A stretch of DNA of 64,000 nucleotides from Paractinoplanes maris (GCF_023544465.1 NZ_JALPVL010000017.1:62001-126000); one strand, 5' to 3'. Shown: positions 8,183-16,897, counted from the stretch's first letter. Program-made: numbers and translations. Notes: generated from the letters alone by a model not told the origin.

Positions 8183-8746
8183 TCAGCCGGGCTCCGGCTC
8201 ACCTAAGGCGGCCGCCAGCAGCTCGTAGGTCTGCGGCACCGCCCCGGCCACGCTCGGCACCACCACCGTCCCCGGGCGCCGGCGAACGACCTCCATCAGG
8301 TTGTCGTACATGGTGGCGAGCACAACATGCCCGCCGCCCAGCTCGACAAGACGGTGGTGGTGGCGAACCCACGGGTCTTCACTGTCCTGGGCGCGGCGGT
8401 CGAACCGTGCGACAGCCGCTTCCCGGTCGTCGAGCAGGACGACCTCCCGAAAGCCCGCCCCGTGCTGACGCGCGAGCTTCTCCAGCTCGACGATCTCACC
8501 GACCGTGCCGTGATACTGCGGCAGCAGGACATCGCGTCCGCCCTCCAAGTGGGTCGCCGCCATCGCCCGGACCAAAGACCACACAATCGGCCACGTGTCG
8601 GTTTCCTCGTCCCGCCACCCGCCCACGAGGCGGTGCACGGCATCGACGTCCAGATTCAGGACACCGGGATTGCGGTCCACGTAGAGCGCCGACAGGGTGG
8701 ACTTGCCGATCCCCGGCGGGCCGTTCAGATGGATGAGCCGCGCCAT
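8183..8746 (-). CDS. P-loop ATPase/kinase-like protein (AAA_33/zeta-toxin-like)
   Basis: 187 residues with an N-terminal Walker A (HLNGPPGIGKST, residues 7-18), then VLNLDVDAVHRLVGGW. The latter is a typical switch/acceptor-binding stretch of small P-loop kinases such as chloramphenicol phosphotransferase-like and zeta-toxin-like proteins. An Arg-rich lid (DREAAVARFDRRAQ) follows. No antitoxin-like gene adjoins, so a toxin role is not supported. GGAGGTGACGAG precedes the ATG at 8746. It is the second of two minus-strand genes after the PHP phosphatase (42 bases apart). Substrate unknown. Confidence 0.78.
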   Translation of the reverse strand: MARLIHLNGPPGIGKSTLSALYVDRNPGVLNLDVDAVHRLVGGWRDEETDTWPIVWSLVRAMAATHLEGGRDVLLPQYHGTVGEIVELEKLARQHGAGFREVVLLDDREAAVARFDRRAQDSEDPWVRHHHRLVELGGGHVVLATMYDNLMEVVRRRPGTVVVPSVAGAVPQTYELLAAALGEPEPG

Positions 8747-8788
8747 CTCGTCACCTCCGCCACATTCTGCTGGGTCCCACCGCCCGGG

Positions 8789-9622
8789 TCAGGCATACCA
8801 CCTGTCGTAGGGGTGCCGGCCGGGGCGGAAGCCCAGCGCCTCGACCATGGCGACCGCTTGCGCGAAGTCGAGGCCGACGCCGCCGGGGTGGTGCGCGTCG
8901 CTGCCGAAGGTGACCACCTCACCGCCGGCCTCCCGCCACCACCGCACGATCTGCGGGAAGGGCCGCCGATTCGTGTTGACCTCCAGCGTCAGACCGGCGG
9001 CCGCCACCGCGCCCAGCGCGTGCCGGAACTCCTGTTCGAAGTCGGCGGGATCGAAGGGCCCCGCGGCCGCGGGCCAGTACCGGCTGACGAAGTCGATGTG
9101 CGCGAGCGCCTCGAAGTCCGTGGGCCCGGCCACCAGCCGCGATATCTCGGCCAGGTAGTCGCGGACCACCTCGGCCGCCGGGCGCCGGGCGAAGTGCTCA
9201 CCCGGCTCGTTGAGCCCGCCGCCCAGGGGCAGGGTGTGCAACGAGCCGAGGACGCGGTCGAACTGCCCCGCCGCGAGCACCGCGGCGACCTGATCCCGAT
9301 GCCAGTGCGGCTCACCGACCTCCACCCCGGTGAGGATCGCCAGGTCGGGGAACGTGTCGCGGCAGCGCTGCACACACGCCAGGTAACCGTCGACGTCCAG
9401 TGCGGGCGGGGTCAGCGTGCCGTCCGCGGTGATCAGGTCGGTGACCTTCGCGGGGGCATCCGGCGCCGGCTCCACCCGGGTCCAGACGGTGAAGTCGAGG
9501 TGCTCGGTGAAGGCGATGGCCGGCAAGCCGATGGCCAGGGCCCGGGCGCAACTGGCCTGCATGTCACCGGGCTCGCAGTCCCAGGACCATTCGGTGTGCA
9601 CATGTCCGTCGGTGGGGAGCAT
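8789..9622 (-). CDS. PHP-domain phosphoesterase, histidinol-phosphatase type
   Basis: 277 residues. PHP metal-binding motifs are present: DGHVHTEWSWD at the N-terminus, AFTEHLDF, the Glu in LTGVEVGE, LGSLHTLP, LAHIDFVSRY, and the C-terminal FGSDAHHPGGVG. The ATG at 9622 starts exactly at MLPTDGHVHTEW; a longer reading frame upstream has no family similarity and was rejected. It resembles HisK-type histidinol phosphatases but could act on other phosphoesters, as no other his gene is near. The transposition module 9.6-16 kb lies immediately upstream, so its promoter region may have been replaced. Confidence 0.85.
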   Translation of the reverse strand: MLPTDGHVHTEWSWDCEPGDMQASCARALAIGLPAIAFTEHLDFTVWTRVEPAPDAPAKVTDLITADGTLTPPALDVDGYLACVQRCRDTFPDLAILTGVEVGEPHWHRDQVAAVLAAGQFDRVLGSLHTLPLGGGLNEPGEHFARRPAAEVVRDYLAEISRLVAGPTDFEALAHIDFVSRYWPAAAGPFDPADFEQEFRHALGAVAAAGLTLEVNTNRRPFPQIVRWWREAGGEVVTFGSDAHHPGGVGLDFAQAVAMVEALGFRPGRHPYDRWYA

Positions 9623-9993
9623 GGCCCCAAGTGTTCTGGCTCCGCTTATCGGGCAAATGATCAAGGCTCCAACCTTGGTATTGACAGATAGGCTGAGCTT
9701 GACTTGCGCGCCTCGGCTCTGTCTATCTGTCAAATGCAGAATTGCGCGACTGCCGGTCCACTGTACCCAAGGGTGATGTTGGCGCAGACAAGCGACGCAG
9801 TGACCTGCGCTATGGGTCTCGAGCAGGCTGGAACCCCCCTCGTAGGGGGGCCTGACGGGGATCCCGACGTCTCTGATGTTGCCCGGATTCGGGTGAGCTC
9901 GACGGCTCCGCGAGCGCCGCGTTGGAATGTTGATGGACAACTCGTCACTCGAGCCCGTGAACTCCGCTCGCGCTGCTCCGGCGGATCGCGTCT
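9623..9993. other. Left flank of the Tn7-like element: non-coding, structured
   Basis: No convincing gene. It holds an 11-bp perfect inverted repeat (TTGACAGATAG 9681-9691, CTATCTGTCAA 9723-9733), each arm carrying a TTGACA box. ATGTTG occurs three times, at 9776, 9876 and 9927, possible transposase-binding repeats. A strong hairpin lies at 9834-9850. TCGGGCAAAT at 9649-9658 is mirrored by ATTTGCCGA at 16010-16018 on the far side of the element, a weak candidate for terminal inverted repeats. Confidence 0.5.
9834..9850 (-). terminator. Hairpin terminator downstream of the transposition operon
   Basis: CCCCCCT-CGT-AGGGGGG forms a 7-bp perfect stem with a 3-base loop, 144 bases beyond the tniB stop in the direction of transcription. 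No U-run follows, as is common for actinobacterial terminators. Confidence 0.55.
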
Positions 9994-11001
9994 CTATGCG
10001 GGCTGGCTGCTCTCGACGGCGCCCGGATTTTCGGCGGCGTGGTCGAGGAGTTGGTCGTCGAGGATGTCGCGGGTGATGCGTTCTTTCTCGCTGAGAATGG
10101 CGTCGATGGCGGCGCCGCGGACGAGGGTCGACAGGCTTCCGATCCGTCCGTTGGTGCGGGTGTACAGGTACTCGCTATGGCGGGCCAGGGTGCCGTTGCG
10201 GTGCTGCCGGAGGCAGAGTGCCGCTTCGAAGGAGGCGACCATCGCGTCCCATTCCTGGCGCTGGCCGGCGGTGCCGTAAGCGAAGGGTCGGGTGGGTACG
10301 AGGGCGAATCTGCTGGCCAGTTGCTGTCCGCGAGGTCCGGTGAACAGGTTGTCGCGGACGTTGATGCCGGCGTAGATGAAGGTGGCGGGGATGCGTTCGG
10401 ACAGGTATTTGAGCTGGTCGGAAACCTCGCCGCCGTGGGTGGTGTTGATGTTGAGGTTGTGGATTTCGTCGACGATGACGAGGTCGCAGCGTGCGTCGAT
10501 GAGGGTTCGGCAGACGGATTCGGTGATGTCGGGCATGTTCGCGCGGGATCTGATGGGCAGGGCGAGGAAGTGGGCGAACTCGACGGCGATCATCCTGGCG
10601 GTGGCAGGGGCCGGCACGGTGATGTAGACGACCGGGATCCGGTCGTGGCCGGGGTGGCGCAGGTCGATGCTCAGGTGGTGGGTGCGGCCGAGTTCGGTGA
10701 CCGAGGTGCTTTTGCCGGTGCCGCCGAGGCCTTCGAGGATCAGGCCGCGGCGGGCGGAGGTGGCGTGCCGGTTGAGGATCAGCAGCCGGCGAACGGCGGT
10801 CATGACGGTGCGGATCGTCGGGGTCTCGAGCACGAACGGTTTGCCGAGGTAGTCGAGGCGGGCGGCGTCGTATCTCTCGCAGGCGGCGGGCGTGCCGCGG
10901 GCGGGCGACTGCGGTTTCGGGATCTGGTGGTGGGCCCAGCGGAACCAGCCTTCCCAGGTGGTCGGGACCAGCCGTTCGGCGGCCAGGTCCGGCGTGCTCA
11001 T
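9994..11001 (-). CDS. tniB: TniB/TnsC-like AAA+ transposition ATPase
   Basis: About 335 residues. Walker A is GLGGTGKST and Walker B is LVIVDEIHNLNINTTHGG; a sensor region follows (YLSERIPATFIYAGINV). The C-terminus contains a TniB-like helical lid (TNGRIGSLSTLVRGAAI). The protein should polymerise on target DNA and link the TniQ selector to the transposase. ATG 11001 overlaps the tniA stop as ATGA; a GTG at 11010 is an alternative. It is the last gene of the four-gene operon. Confidence 0.9.
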   Translation of the reverse strand: MSTPDLAAERLVPTTWEGWFRWAHHQIPKPQSPARGTPAACERYDAARLDYLGKPFVLETPTIRTVMTAVRRLLILNRHATSARRGLILEGLGGTGKSTSVTELGRTHHLSIDLRHPGHDRIPVVYITVPAPATARMIAVEFAHFLALPIRSRANMPDITESVCRTLIDARCDLVIVDEIHNLNINTTHGGEVSDQLKYLSERIPATFIYAGINVRDNLFTGPRGQQLASRFALVPTRPFAYGTAGQRQEWDAMVASFEAALCLRQHRNGTLARHSEYLYTRTNGRIGSLSTLVRGAAIDAILSEKERITRDILDDQLLDHAAENPGAVESSQPA

Positions 11002-13070
11002 GGCAGCCACCGTTGAGCGTGGTCGGCGGCGTCGAACGCACCGAACGGCGCGTCGGACGGCGCGTCGGCGCTCGTCTCGTCGGCTGGTTCCTCGCCGATG
11101 TCGTCCGGGGGCGGGTCGTCGAGGGTGGGGCGGTGGGCTGCGGCACCGGCTCTGGTGCGGCTGACGACGCGCCGCTCCTCAGCGGTGAGGGCTGTGCCGG
11201 GTGGCGGTGGCTGGTCGGGTGGTCCGTGGCCGGCGCGGCGCAGCAGGTCGTTGAGGACTCGGGCGGTGCGTGTCTCCAAGGGCTCGGTGCTGTCCATGGT
11301 GGCGGCTTTGCGGCGGGCGTGGCGCCAGGTGAAGTCGGCCAGCGGGGCGTTGACCATGGCGCGGTGGGTCCAGTCGAGGGTGAACCAGCCGGTGCCGTGG
11401 TGGTTGCGGACCCAGATTCGGGTGATGTCGTACTCGTCGTAGGCGACCTGCCATTTGTTCTTCTGGGCGGTGACGCCGGAGGGCTGGCGGCGCGGCAGGC
11501 CGCGGGTGTTGTAGACCCGGCCGGCCCACCGCACGCCGTAATCGTTGAGGGTCGCCCAGAAGGTGGGGAGCAGTTCGAGGTAGTCGTCGCCGCGCAGCAT
11601 CACCGGCACGTAGCCAGCGGCCGCGACCAGGGTCGCGTACATCTCGTTCGGTGACAGCCGGCGGCCGGTGTCCGGGCTGGCCAGTTCGTCGTGCGGGCGT
11701 GACTGCCAGCCGGCGATGACCCATTCGTCGAACAGGTCCTGCAGTTGGGCGAGACTCCAGAGGGGTTTATCGGCGATCCGGGCGCCGCGCCGGGTGGTGT
11801 CGCAGCCGACGTAGCCGACGACGTACTGGCAGAACAACGTGTTGATCGATCCGAAGGTGCGTTCGATGACCCCCTTGTAGGTGGGTGTTCCCGGCGGGGC
11901 GGGCTGCAGGGAGATACCGAGCCGGCGGCAAGCCTGCACGAAGGTCGCGGACACGTACACCTTGCCCTGGTCGTAGACGATCATCTCCGGGTAGATCGCC
12001 GGTTTCGCGGCGGCCAGCCGCATCCGGTCGTCGATGCCGATCAGCCGCTCGTAGGGCAGGCAGGAATGGGTGATCCGCAGGGCGTCGTCCCAGCCGGGCC
12101 GCATCGGGTCGGGTACCAGCATTCGCGGCAGCAGTAGGGCCGCATCGATGGCCTTGGTGCCCTGGGGTCGCAGGATGCCCGCGCACAGTGTCCGGGTCGC
12201 CACGTCGACGGCGGCGGTCAGTTCACCGCGTTCGGTGATGCCGTCGCCGAGGTGGGTGAGGATGTCGATGGTGGTGGTGTCGATCTGCACGACCTGCCCC
12301 GGTCTGGGGAAGGTCAGGGTGGTGAAACCCCCGGCGGGCCGGTTGCTCATGTTTCTGCGGGTGACCGCGGCGTCGAAGGTGTAGGTGCCGGCGGTCATCG
12401 TGCGCAGCAGTTTGTTGAAGGTGCTCTTGGCCGGCACGGGTGGCGGGTCGTCGGGGTACCGGTCGGCGATGATCTGCTGCACGCGCCAACGGAACCGGTC
12501 CCTGGTGCCGGTGGAGTCGGGGATCTCCGCCTGCAGGGCTTGCCGGATCACCTCGACGACCCGGGGATCGGTGTCGCCGGTCATGCTGGCCGGTCGGCGG
12601 GCCCGGCCGTCGGTCAGCGCGCGCGGGTCGCCGGTGGTGCGCAGGCGCCGGCGCATCCGGGCGATCGTGCGCGGGCTGGCCTGCCAGCCGAGGGCGGTCA
12701 GTTCCCGGGCCTTGGCCTGGCAGCGTTCGGTCAGGGTGGTGGTGGCGGGGTCGTATTCGGGGCGGGGCCGGGCGTCGGGCCCGGCGCCGAGGGGAAGCCC
12801 GGTCTCGACCTCGACGATGTGCTGTTCCCATTGGCGGGCGAGGTCGGCGGTGTGAGTGTCCAGGTCGTCGAGCCGGGGGTTGACCACGGCCGGGACGGGG
12901 GCGCCGTCGAGCAGTGCGAAGCCGTCGGAGGCCAGCAGGTGGGTCAGCAGCACGGCGATGGTGGTGTCATCGGCGCCGGCGAGGCGCAGGTGGGTGCCGC
13001 TGAGCGCGACGACGCGGTATTCGCAGTCCTCGTAGCGGACCTGGTCGCCGAGGTGCAGCACCTGCCTCAT
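10998..13070 (-). CDS. tniA: TniA/TnsB-like DDE transposase
   Basis: 690 residues, Mu/TniA type. N-terminal DNA-binding helices lead to the rve core. The triad is Asp264 (VVQIDTTTID), Asp367 (MIVYDQGKVYVS) and Glu403 (GVIERTFGS), a DDE spacing of 35 that matches the superfamily. The Mu-type C-terminal beta-barrel follows (PRRQPSGVTAQKNKWQVAYDEYD, then IWVRNHHGTGWFTL). It catalyses 3'-end joining. ATG 13070 overlaps the tnsA stop as ATGA, and its own stop overlaps tniB, so the operon is translationally coupled. A longer frame upstream of 13070 is a shadow of tnsA and was rejected. Confidence 0.93.
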   Translation of the reverse strand: MRQVLHLGDQVRYEDCEYRVVALSGTHLRLAGADDTTIAVLLTHLLASDGFALLDGAPVPAVVNPRLDDLDTHTADLARQWEQHIVEVETGLPLGAGPDARPRPEYDPATTTLTERCQAKARELTALGWQASPRTIARMRRRLRTTGDPRALTDGRARRPASMTGDTDPRVVEVIRQALQAEIPDSTGTRDRFRWRVQQIIADRYPDDPPPVPAKSTFNKLLRTMTAGTYTFDAAVTRRNMSNRPAGGFTTLTFPRPGQVVQIDTTTIDILTHLGDGITERGELTAAVDVATRTLCAGILRPQGTKAIDAALLLPRMLVPDPMRPGWDDALRITHSCLPYERLIGIDDRMRLAAAKPAIYPEMIVYDQGKVYVSATFVQACRRLGISLQPAPPGTPTYKGVIERTFGSINTLFCQYVVGYVGCDTTRRGARIADKPLWSLAQLQDLFDEWVIAGWQSRPHDELASPDTGRRLSPNEMYATLVAAAGYVPVMLRGDDYLELLPTFWATLNDYGVRWAGRVYNTRGLPRRQPSGVTAQKNKWQVAYDEYDITRIWVRNHHGTGWFTLDWTHRAMVNAPLADFTWRHARRKAATMDSTEPLETRTARVLNDLLRRAGHGPPDQPPPPGTALTAEERRVVSRTRAGAAAHRPTLDDPPPDDIGEEPADETSADAPSDAPFGAFDAADHAQRWLP

Positions 13071-13813
13071 CCGGGCACGCTCACGATCGACACGCTGTCG
13101 AGGCGGATCGTCAGGTCGGCGTGCAGCCGCTGGTTCCAAAGCAGGTGATACAGCACCGGCAGCACGGCGAGCGGGTCCCCGACGGCAGCCGCCGTCGCCA
13201 TCAGCGGCCCGGGCCGGTCGAACGCGGAGAGCAGGTTTTCGGTCATGCGGTCGTGGTGGTGGCGGGGATGGCGGTAGCCGGCCAGCCATCGCAGGTTCTC
13301 GATCCAGACCGGGTCGTGCCCGGTGACCAGCAGGTGATCCCAGCCGGCATGCGCGCAGGCATCGCGGATCGCGGTGTCCGCCGCCGGGTCGAGCTTGCTG
13401 GTGGTGCGGGCGCGGCAGTCGACGACGATGCCGGTGCCGTCGGCGCGCCGGGCGAAGAAGGCGGGGATATGTGGCCGCGCAGGGTGCCGGTCGGTCCAGG
13501 ACACCGCGAACGGGCGGCTCGCGAACGCACGCACATTGATGTCGTGGTCGAGGACCATGGCCGTGTCGTGTTCGAGCCGGGTCCGGTAGCCGACGTGATC
13601 GCCCAGCCGTGCGGACCAATAGTGGCCCGGTGAGCTGCGTTGCCCCTTGTGTACCGGCAGTGTGGTCACCGGTGGGGCGTGTTCAAACAGGTGGCTCATC
13701 GCGTGTGTCAAAGGCTCGCGGATGTCGCCGCGAACCGGATCGCGGTAGCGCAGCACACAACCGTGGGCGGTGGCCGACGGTTGCTGCGGTGCGGTGGTGA
13801 GCAGGCTGGACAT
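13067..13813 (-). CDS. tnsA: TnsA-like heteromeric transposase endonuclease subunit with an altered active site
   Basis: 248 residues. The actinobacterial TnsA-like pattern is clear: YRTRLEHDTAMVLDHD (the Glu expected in the catalytic site), ASRPFAVSWTD, HIPAFFARRADGTGIVVDCRA, then DPVWIENLRWLAGYRHPR. In E. coli TnsA the active site is E63, D114 and K132. The Asp normally found in the PDFF-like motif is Ala here (codon GCC), and the Lys position reads DCR. TnsA cuts the 5' ends so that transposition is cut-and-paste. If it is inactive here, the element would be expected to move by replicative cointegrate formation. It shares one base (TGATG) with the tniQ fusion gene upstream. Confidence 0.85.
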   Translation of the reverse strand: MSSLLTTAPQQPSATAHGCVLRYRDPVRGDIREPLTHAMSHLFEHAPPVTTLPVHKGQRSSPGHYWSARLGDHVGYRTRLEHDTAMVLDHDINVRAFASRPFAVSWTDRHPARPHIPAFFARRADGTGIVVDCRARTTSKLDPAADTAIRDACAHAGWDHLLVTGHDPVWIENLRWLAGYRHPRHHHDRMTENLLSAFDRPGPLMATAAAVGDPLAVLPVLYHLLWNQRLHADLTIRLDSVSIVSVPG

Positions 13814-15915
13814 CAGGACCCCTCGCGCCGTTCCCGCGGCAACGTCGGCATGCCGGTCTCAGTGCGTTCCGGGCGCCCGCGCCCGGTGATTTGCTCGCAC
13901 CACCGATGCAGCGGATCGAGCGCCGCGCCGGTGACGTCGTAGCCGGTGCGGCGACCGACCTCGGCGCAAAACCTCCGGGCCGGCGGGCTGTCCCACAGCT
14001 CGCGCAGCGGCTGCTCGCCGAGGACCCTGATCCAGTAGGAGGACACGAACAGGCTGAGCAGGCCGACAGCCTCCGGGTAGTACATCAGGGCGATGATCGG
14101 ATCGCGGTCGTGTGGGGTGCTGCTTGTGAGGCCGGTGAGAAGGTGCCGGCGAGTCAGGGCGCCGTCGCTCCAGCAGCCCTGCTGTGCCCACCAGGCGGTG
14201 ACCTGAACGGCCTGGCTGTACGCGGTCTGCACCGCGGGCCGACCGTGCCGGCGCACGAGGTTGGTGTGGTGGCGCTGGGCGGCCGGCAACTCAGGAATGT
14301 CGCGCAAATCCCACTGACTGTGGGGATCCTGGCCGCCGACCCAGAGCGCGTGCTTGAGGCAGATCTGCACGTCACTGGGTGTCCACACGAGGACCTCGCC
14401 GCCGGCGCCACGGGCGGCGGCGCATCGGTGGCATACCGGTCTGACCAATACCGACCGGCCCGAACGGGCCTGCTGGGGCGTCGGGGGACGCGGCCACCGG
14501 CTGCCCGCCGGCAGTTCCAGCTGGTGGCGGGTAGCGCGTAGTTCGGGCAGGGCCAGCAGCAGCGTGCGGGGCGCCCTGCCGGTGAGGGCAGCGAAGCCGT
14601 CGGCGCCGAGCAGGCCACGACGCAGGCCGGCGGCGGCACGCAGGTCGGCCACGGACAAGTGGTTCGCGGCGGCTAGGCGAGCCTCATAGGAGCGCACCGT
14701 CTCGTCGCGAAACGGCGCCACATCGCGGGGCAGCCGCCGCACCGCCGCCGACGGTGGTGCCGGTTGCCGGGCAGCCGGTCGCGGTCCGCTGACCCGCGGT
14801 GCGGGCGGGCGCCGTGCGCTGCGCGGCGGCGCGAAGGCGGGTTCCGCCCGCGCCGGTGCGGAGTCCGGTCGTGCCGGTGCGGTGTCTGGCAGGCCGTGGT
14901 GCTCGGCAAGCGCCTCTGCCACGAGCATCGCGGGATCACGGTCGAGCCGATCTTTCACCCACCGGCGCAGGTAGCGGGCGCGGACATCAACGGCCGGCTC
15001 TGGCGGCTCTGGTGCGGGTGCTGCGGCGATTCTGCGGGTGGCGGCGAGGCCGGGGGCACGGCGCAGCACCGACGGTGACACGCGATGAGGGTCGTCGAGG
15101 CCGGCCGCGGCCGCGATGCGCCGGATCATCGCCGCGGGCGCCGCGGCTCCGAGTCGCGTACCGGTGGCACTGCGGGCGGTGACGAACAGCGGCCCGGCCA
15201 GTTCATGCACGCCGACGCCGTCCGCGTGCGCCCGCGCTGCCAGGTAGGTGTGAATGGCGTCCGCCGCATCGTCGGGCACCCCGCGCCGGTAGCGGCTGCC
15301 ATCGCCGTCACGCAGCCATATCGCTGACCGCCCGGCACCGTCGTCGAGAGCGAGGTCGTCGACGTTCAACCCGATGACCAGGCCAGGGCCGATGTCCGTG
15401 CCGATGAACATGCGCAGGATCGCGGCACGGCACAACGCCGCCAGGTACTCACGTGCCCGTGGACCCCGGGTGGCGGCCACGGCGTCGGCGTCGGTTTGGG
15501 CGCGCAGCCGGTCCACGTCCGTGGCCGACAACGTCCGACGCTCCCCGCCGTACCAGGCACGGCCGGGCCGGGCGACCTGGTCGAGCGGGCTGGCCACGAT
15601 CCGACCGAGACCGACCAGATGGCGGTACCAGCTCGCGAGAGCTGCCACCCGCCGGGCGACCGTGGCCGGCCCGAAGGCCCTGACCTGCGCATTGACGAAG
15701 GAGTCGATGTCGGCAGGTGTGGCACTCAACGGCCGCAGACCCTGTTCGGCACACCAGGCCGTGAACAAAGCCAGGTCCGTCGCGTACGCGTCGCGGGTGT
15801 TCTCGGGTCTGCCGGCCAGCCAGGTCGCCACGATCGCGCTGGCCGGCTCGCTCGCGGCGGGTCTCGCATCGAGGGCCTCGATGCTGTTTATGGGCCGGGG
15901 CGCCGGACGGGCCAT
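13813..15915 (-). CDS. Fusion of a degenerate tyrosine-recombinase module to a TniQ-like target selector
   Basis: 700 residues. Residues about 25-105 look like a recombinase core-binding (SAM-like) domain (PENTRDAYATDLALFTAWCAEQG; TVARRVAALASWYRHL). Residues about 125-300 look like an integrase catalytic domain that has lost its residues: the first Arg motif reads GTDIGPGLVIGLNVDDL, the HxxR box reads SPSVLRR, and no following Trp/His box or Tyr nucleophile is seen. After a Pro/Ala-rich linker (about 300-395), residues 400-690 are TniQ-like: ETVRSYEARLAAANHLSVADLR, LTGRAPRTLLLALPEL, and a zinc knuckle CHRC (495-498)/CLKH (519-522). It is the first gene of the transposition operon. TniQ/TnsD proteins choose the target; here the dead recombinase part probably supplies the DNA recognition. 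Confidence 0.82.
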   Translation of the reverse strand: MARPAPRPINSIEALDARPAASEPASAIVATWLAGRPENTRDAYATDLALFTAWCAEQGLRPLSATPADIDSFVNAQVRAFGPATVARRVAALASWYRHLVGLGRIVASPLDQVARPGRAWYGGERRTLSATDVDRLRAQTDADAVAATRGPRAREYLAALCRAAILRMFIGTDIGPGLVIGLNVDDLALDDGAGRSAIWLRDGDGSRYRRGVPDDAADAIHTYLAARAHADGVGVHELAGPLFVTARSATGTRLGAAAPAAMIRRIAAAAGLDDPHRVSPSVLRRAPGLAATRRIAAAPAPEPPEPAVDVRARYLRRWVKDRLDRDPAMLVAEALAEHHGLPDTAPARPDSAPARAEPAFAPPRSARRPPAPRVSGPRPAARQPAPPSAAVRRLPRDVAPFRDETVRSYEARLAAANHLSVADLRAAAGLRRGLLGADGFAALTGRAPRTLLLALPELRATRHQLELPAGSRWPRPPTPQQARSGRSVLVRPVCHRCAAARGAGGEVLVWTPSDVQICLKHALWVGGQDPHSQWDLRDIPELPAAQRHHTNLVRRHGRPAVQTAYSQAVQVTAWWAQQGCWSDGALTRRHLLTGLTSSTPHDRDPIIALMYYPEAVGLLSLFVSSYWIRVLGEQPLRELWDSPPARRFCAEVGRRTGYDVTGAALDPLHRWCEQITGRGRPERTETGMPTLPRERREGS

Positions 15916-16038
15916 CCATCAACGCTATCGATGGGAGGCGTCCGGGACGCCGGCATGTCACCCGAATGGGTAAGCCTCGCCGGATCACGTCATAGCGGCG
16001 AACCGCCATATTTGCCGACTGTGGTGGCTGGACTGTTG

Positions 16039-16824
16039 TCAGAAGCCGGGGAAGGCGGCGCGCAGTTCGTCGAGCGAGACGTTGCCGGTCACCGCGACGC
16101 CAGCCGGGGTGTGCTGCGGGGAGAGCCGGCCGTAGATGAGCCGGATCGCCGCTTCCAGCGGTCCGGTGAACGTCGCGGTTTCCGGCAGCGCTTGGGTGGT
16201 GATCCGGGCGGTGTCGTCGAGCACGATCCGATACGGCGTCGCGGCGATGTTCAGGACCACGTGCTCGCCCACCGCGGCCGGCTTGGCGATGAAGCCGAGC
16301 AGGAAGCCGAGGCCATCGCCGAGGTGTCTTGCCAGCAGCACCGCGGACGGCTCGGCGAGGCCCGCGCCCGGGTCGACGCCGGCGCGGACGTCCCAGACGT
16401 GCGGGGCGACCTCGCTCAGGCGCATGGCGGCGAACGACGCGAGCGACAGCGGCTCGGGCAGGAACGAGGGGATCTTGATGTCGTCGTACCGTTGCTCCGG
16501 AAGCGTTTCGAAGGCGGCGACCAGGGCAGTGTCGGATTTCGCCCAGCCGGCTGCTTGGTCCTGCGGACTCAAGGCGTTCCAGCGGTCCCAGACGCTCTGG
16601 TTGAAGTCAGGGCCGGGCGCTTCGGCATCGCCGAGCCCCGCTCGGAGGCCGGCGAGGGTGATTTCCGCGCCGCTGCCGAGGTGGGACAGGACGTCGGCGA
16701 TGGTCCATTCGGATGCGCCGGACGGGCCGGTGAGCTGTTCGGCGGAGAGTGCGGAGACCACGCCCGCGAGGGTGTCGTGCTCGCTGCACAGGGCCGCGAT
16801 CGTGCGGCCGGCAAGGGTCGTCAT
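16039..16824 (-). CDS. Mycothiol-dependent maleylpyruvate isomerase family protein (DinB fold)
   Basis: 261 residues. The N-terminal MDMPI_N/DinB_2 helical bundle has the metal-binding pattern of the family: WTIADVLSHLGSGAEI supplies the first His, and LSEVAPHVWDVRAG supplies the later acidic/His pair. A C-terminal domain follows (ATFTGPLEAAIRLIYGRL, VAVTGNVSLDELRAAFPGF). Such enzymes use mycothiol, the actinobacterial thiol, in isomerisation or detoxification. Its stop lies exactly at the right side of the transposon module. It is monocistronic as far as visible. Substrate unknown. Confidence 0.85.
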   Translation of the reverse strand: MTTLAGRTIAALCSEHDTLAGVVSALSAEQLTGPSGASEWTIADVLSHLGSGAEITLAGLRAGLGDAEAPGPDFNQSVWDRWNALSPQDQAAGWAKSDTALVAAFETLPEQRYDDIKIPSFLPEPLSLASFAAMRLSEVAPHVWDVRAGVDPGAGLAEPSAVLLARHLGDGLGFLLGFIAKPAAVGEHVVLNIAATPYRIVLDDTARITTQALPETATFTGPLEAAIRLIYGRLSPQHTPAGVAVTGNVSLDELRAAFPGF

Positions 16825-16897
16825 GGGTGTTGAGCCTACCGACGCCGTCGCAGCAAGTGGAACGGGTCATCCATTTTCGTGGCAGCCAGCCGGTCCT

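Larger units (their letters stand above)
9632..16037. mobile_element. Minimal Tn7/Tn5053-like transposon (tniQ-fusion, tnsA, tniA, tniB)
   Basis: Four overlapping minus-strand genes make a complete transposition module without recognisable cargo, resolvase or Cas genes. The boundaries are approximate. The module sits between the PHP gene start (9622) and the stop of the mycothiol-enzyme gene (16039). The only shared end sequence found is TCGGGCAAAT (9649-9658) inverted against ATTTGCCGA (16010-16018). No convincing 5-bp target duplication or TGT...ACA ends could be fixed by eye. Confidence 0.65.

Noticed and set aside
8183..8746. Toxin of a zeta-type toxin-antitoxin pair
   Set aside because: No small antitoxin gene adjoins, and the protein lacks clear zeta-toxin signature beyond the P-loop.
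9994..15915. CRISPR-associated transposon
   Set aside because: No Cas12k or Cascade genes and no repeat-spacer array are present; the element carries only tniQ-fusion, tnsA, tniA and tniB.
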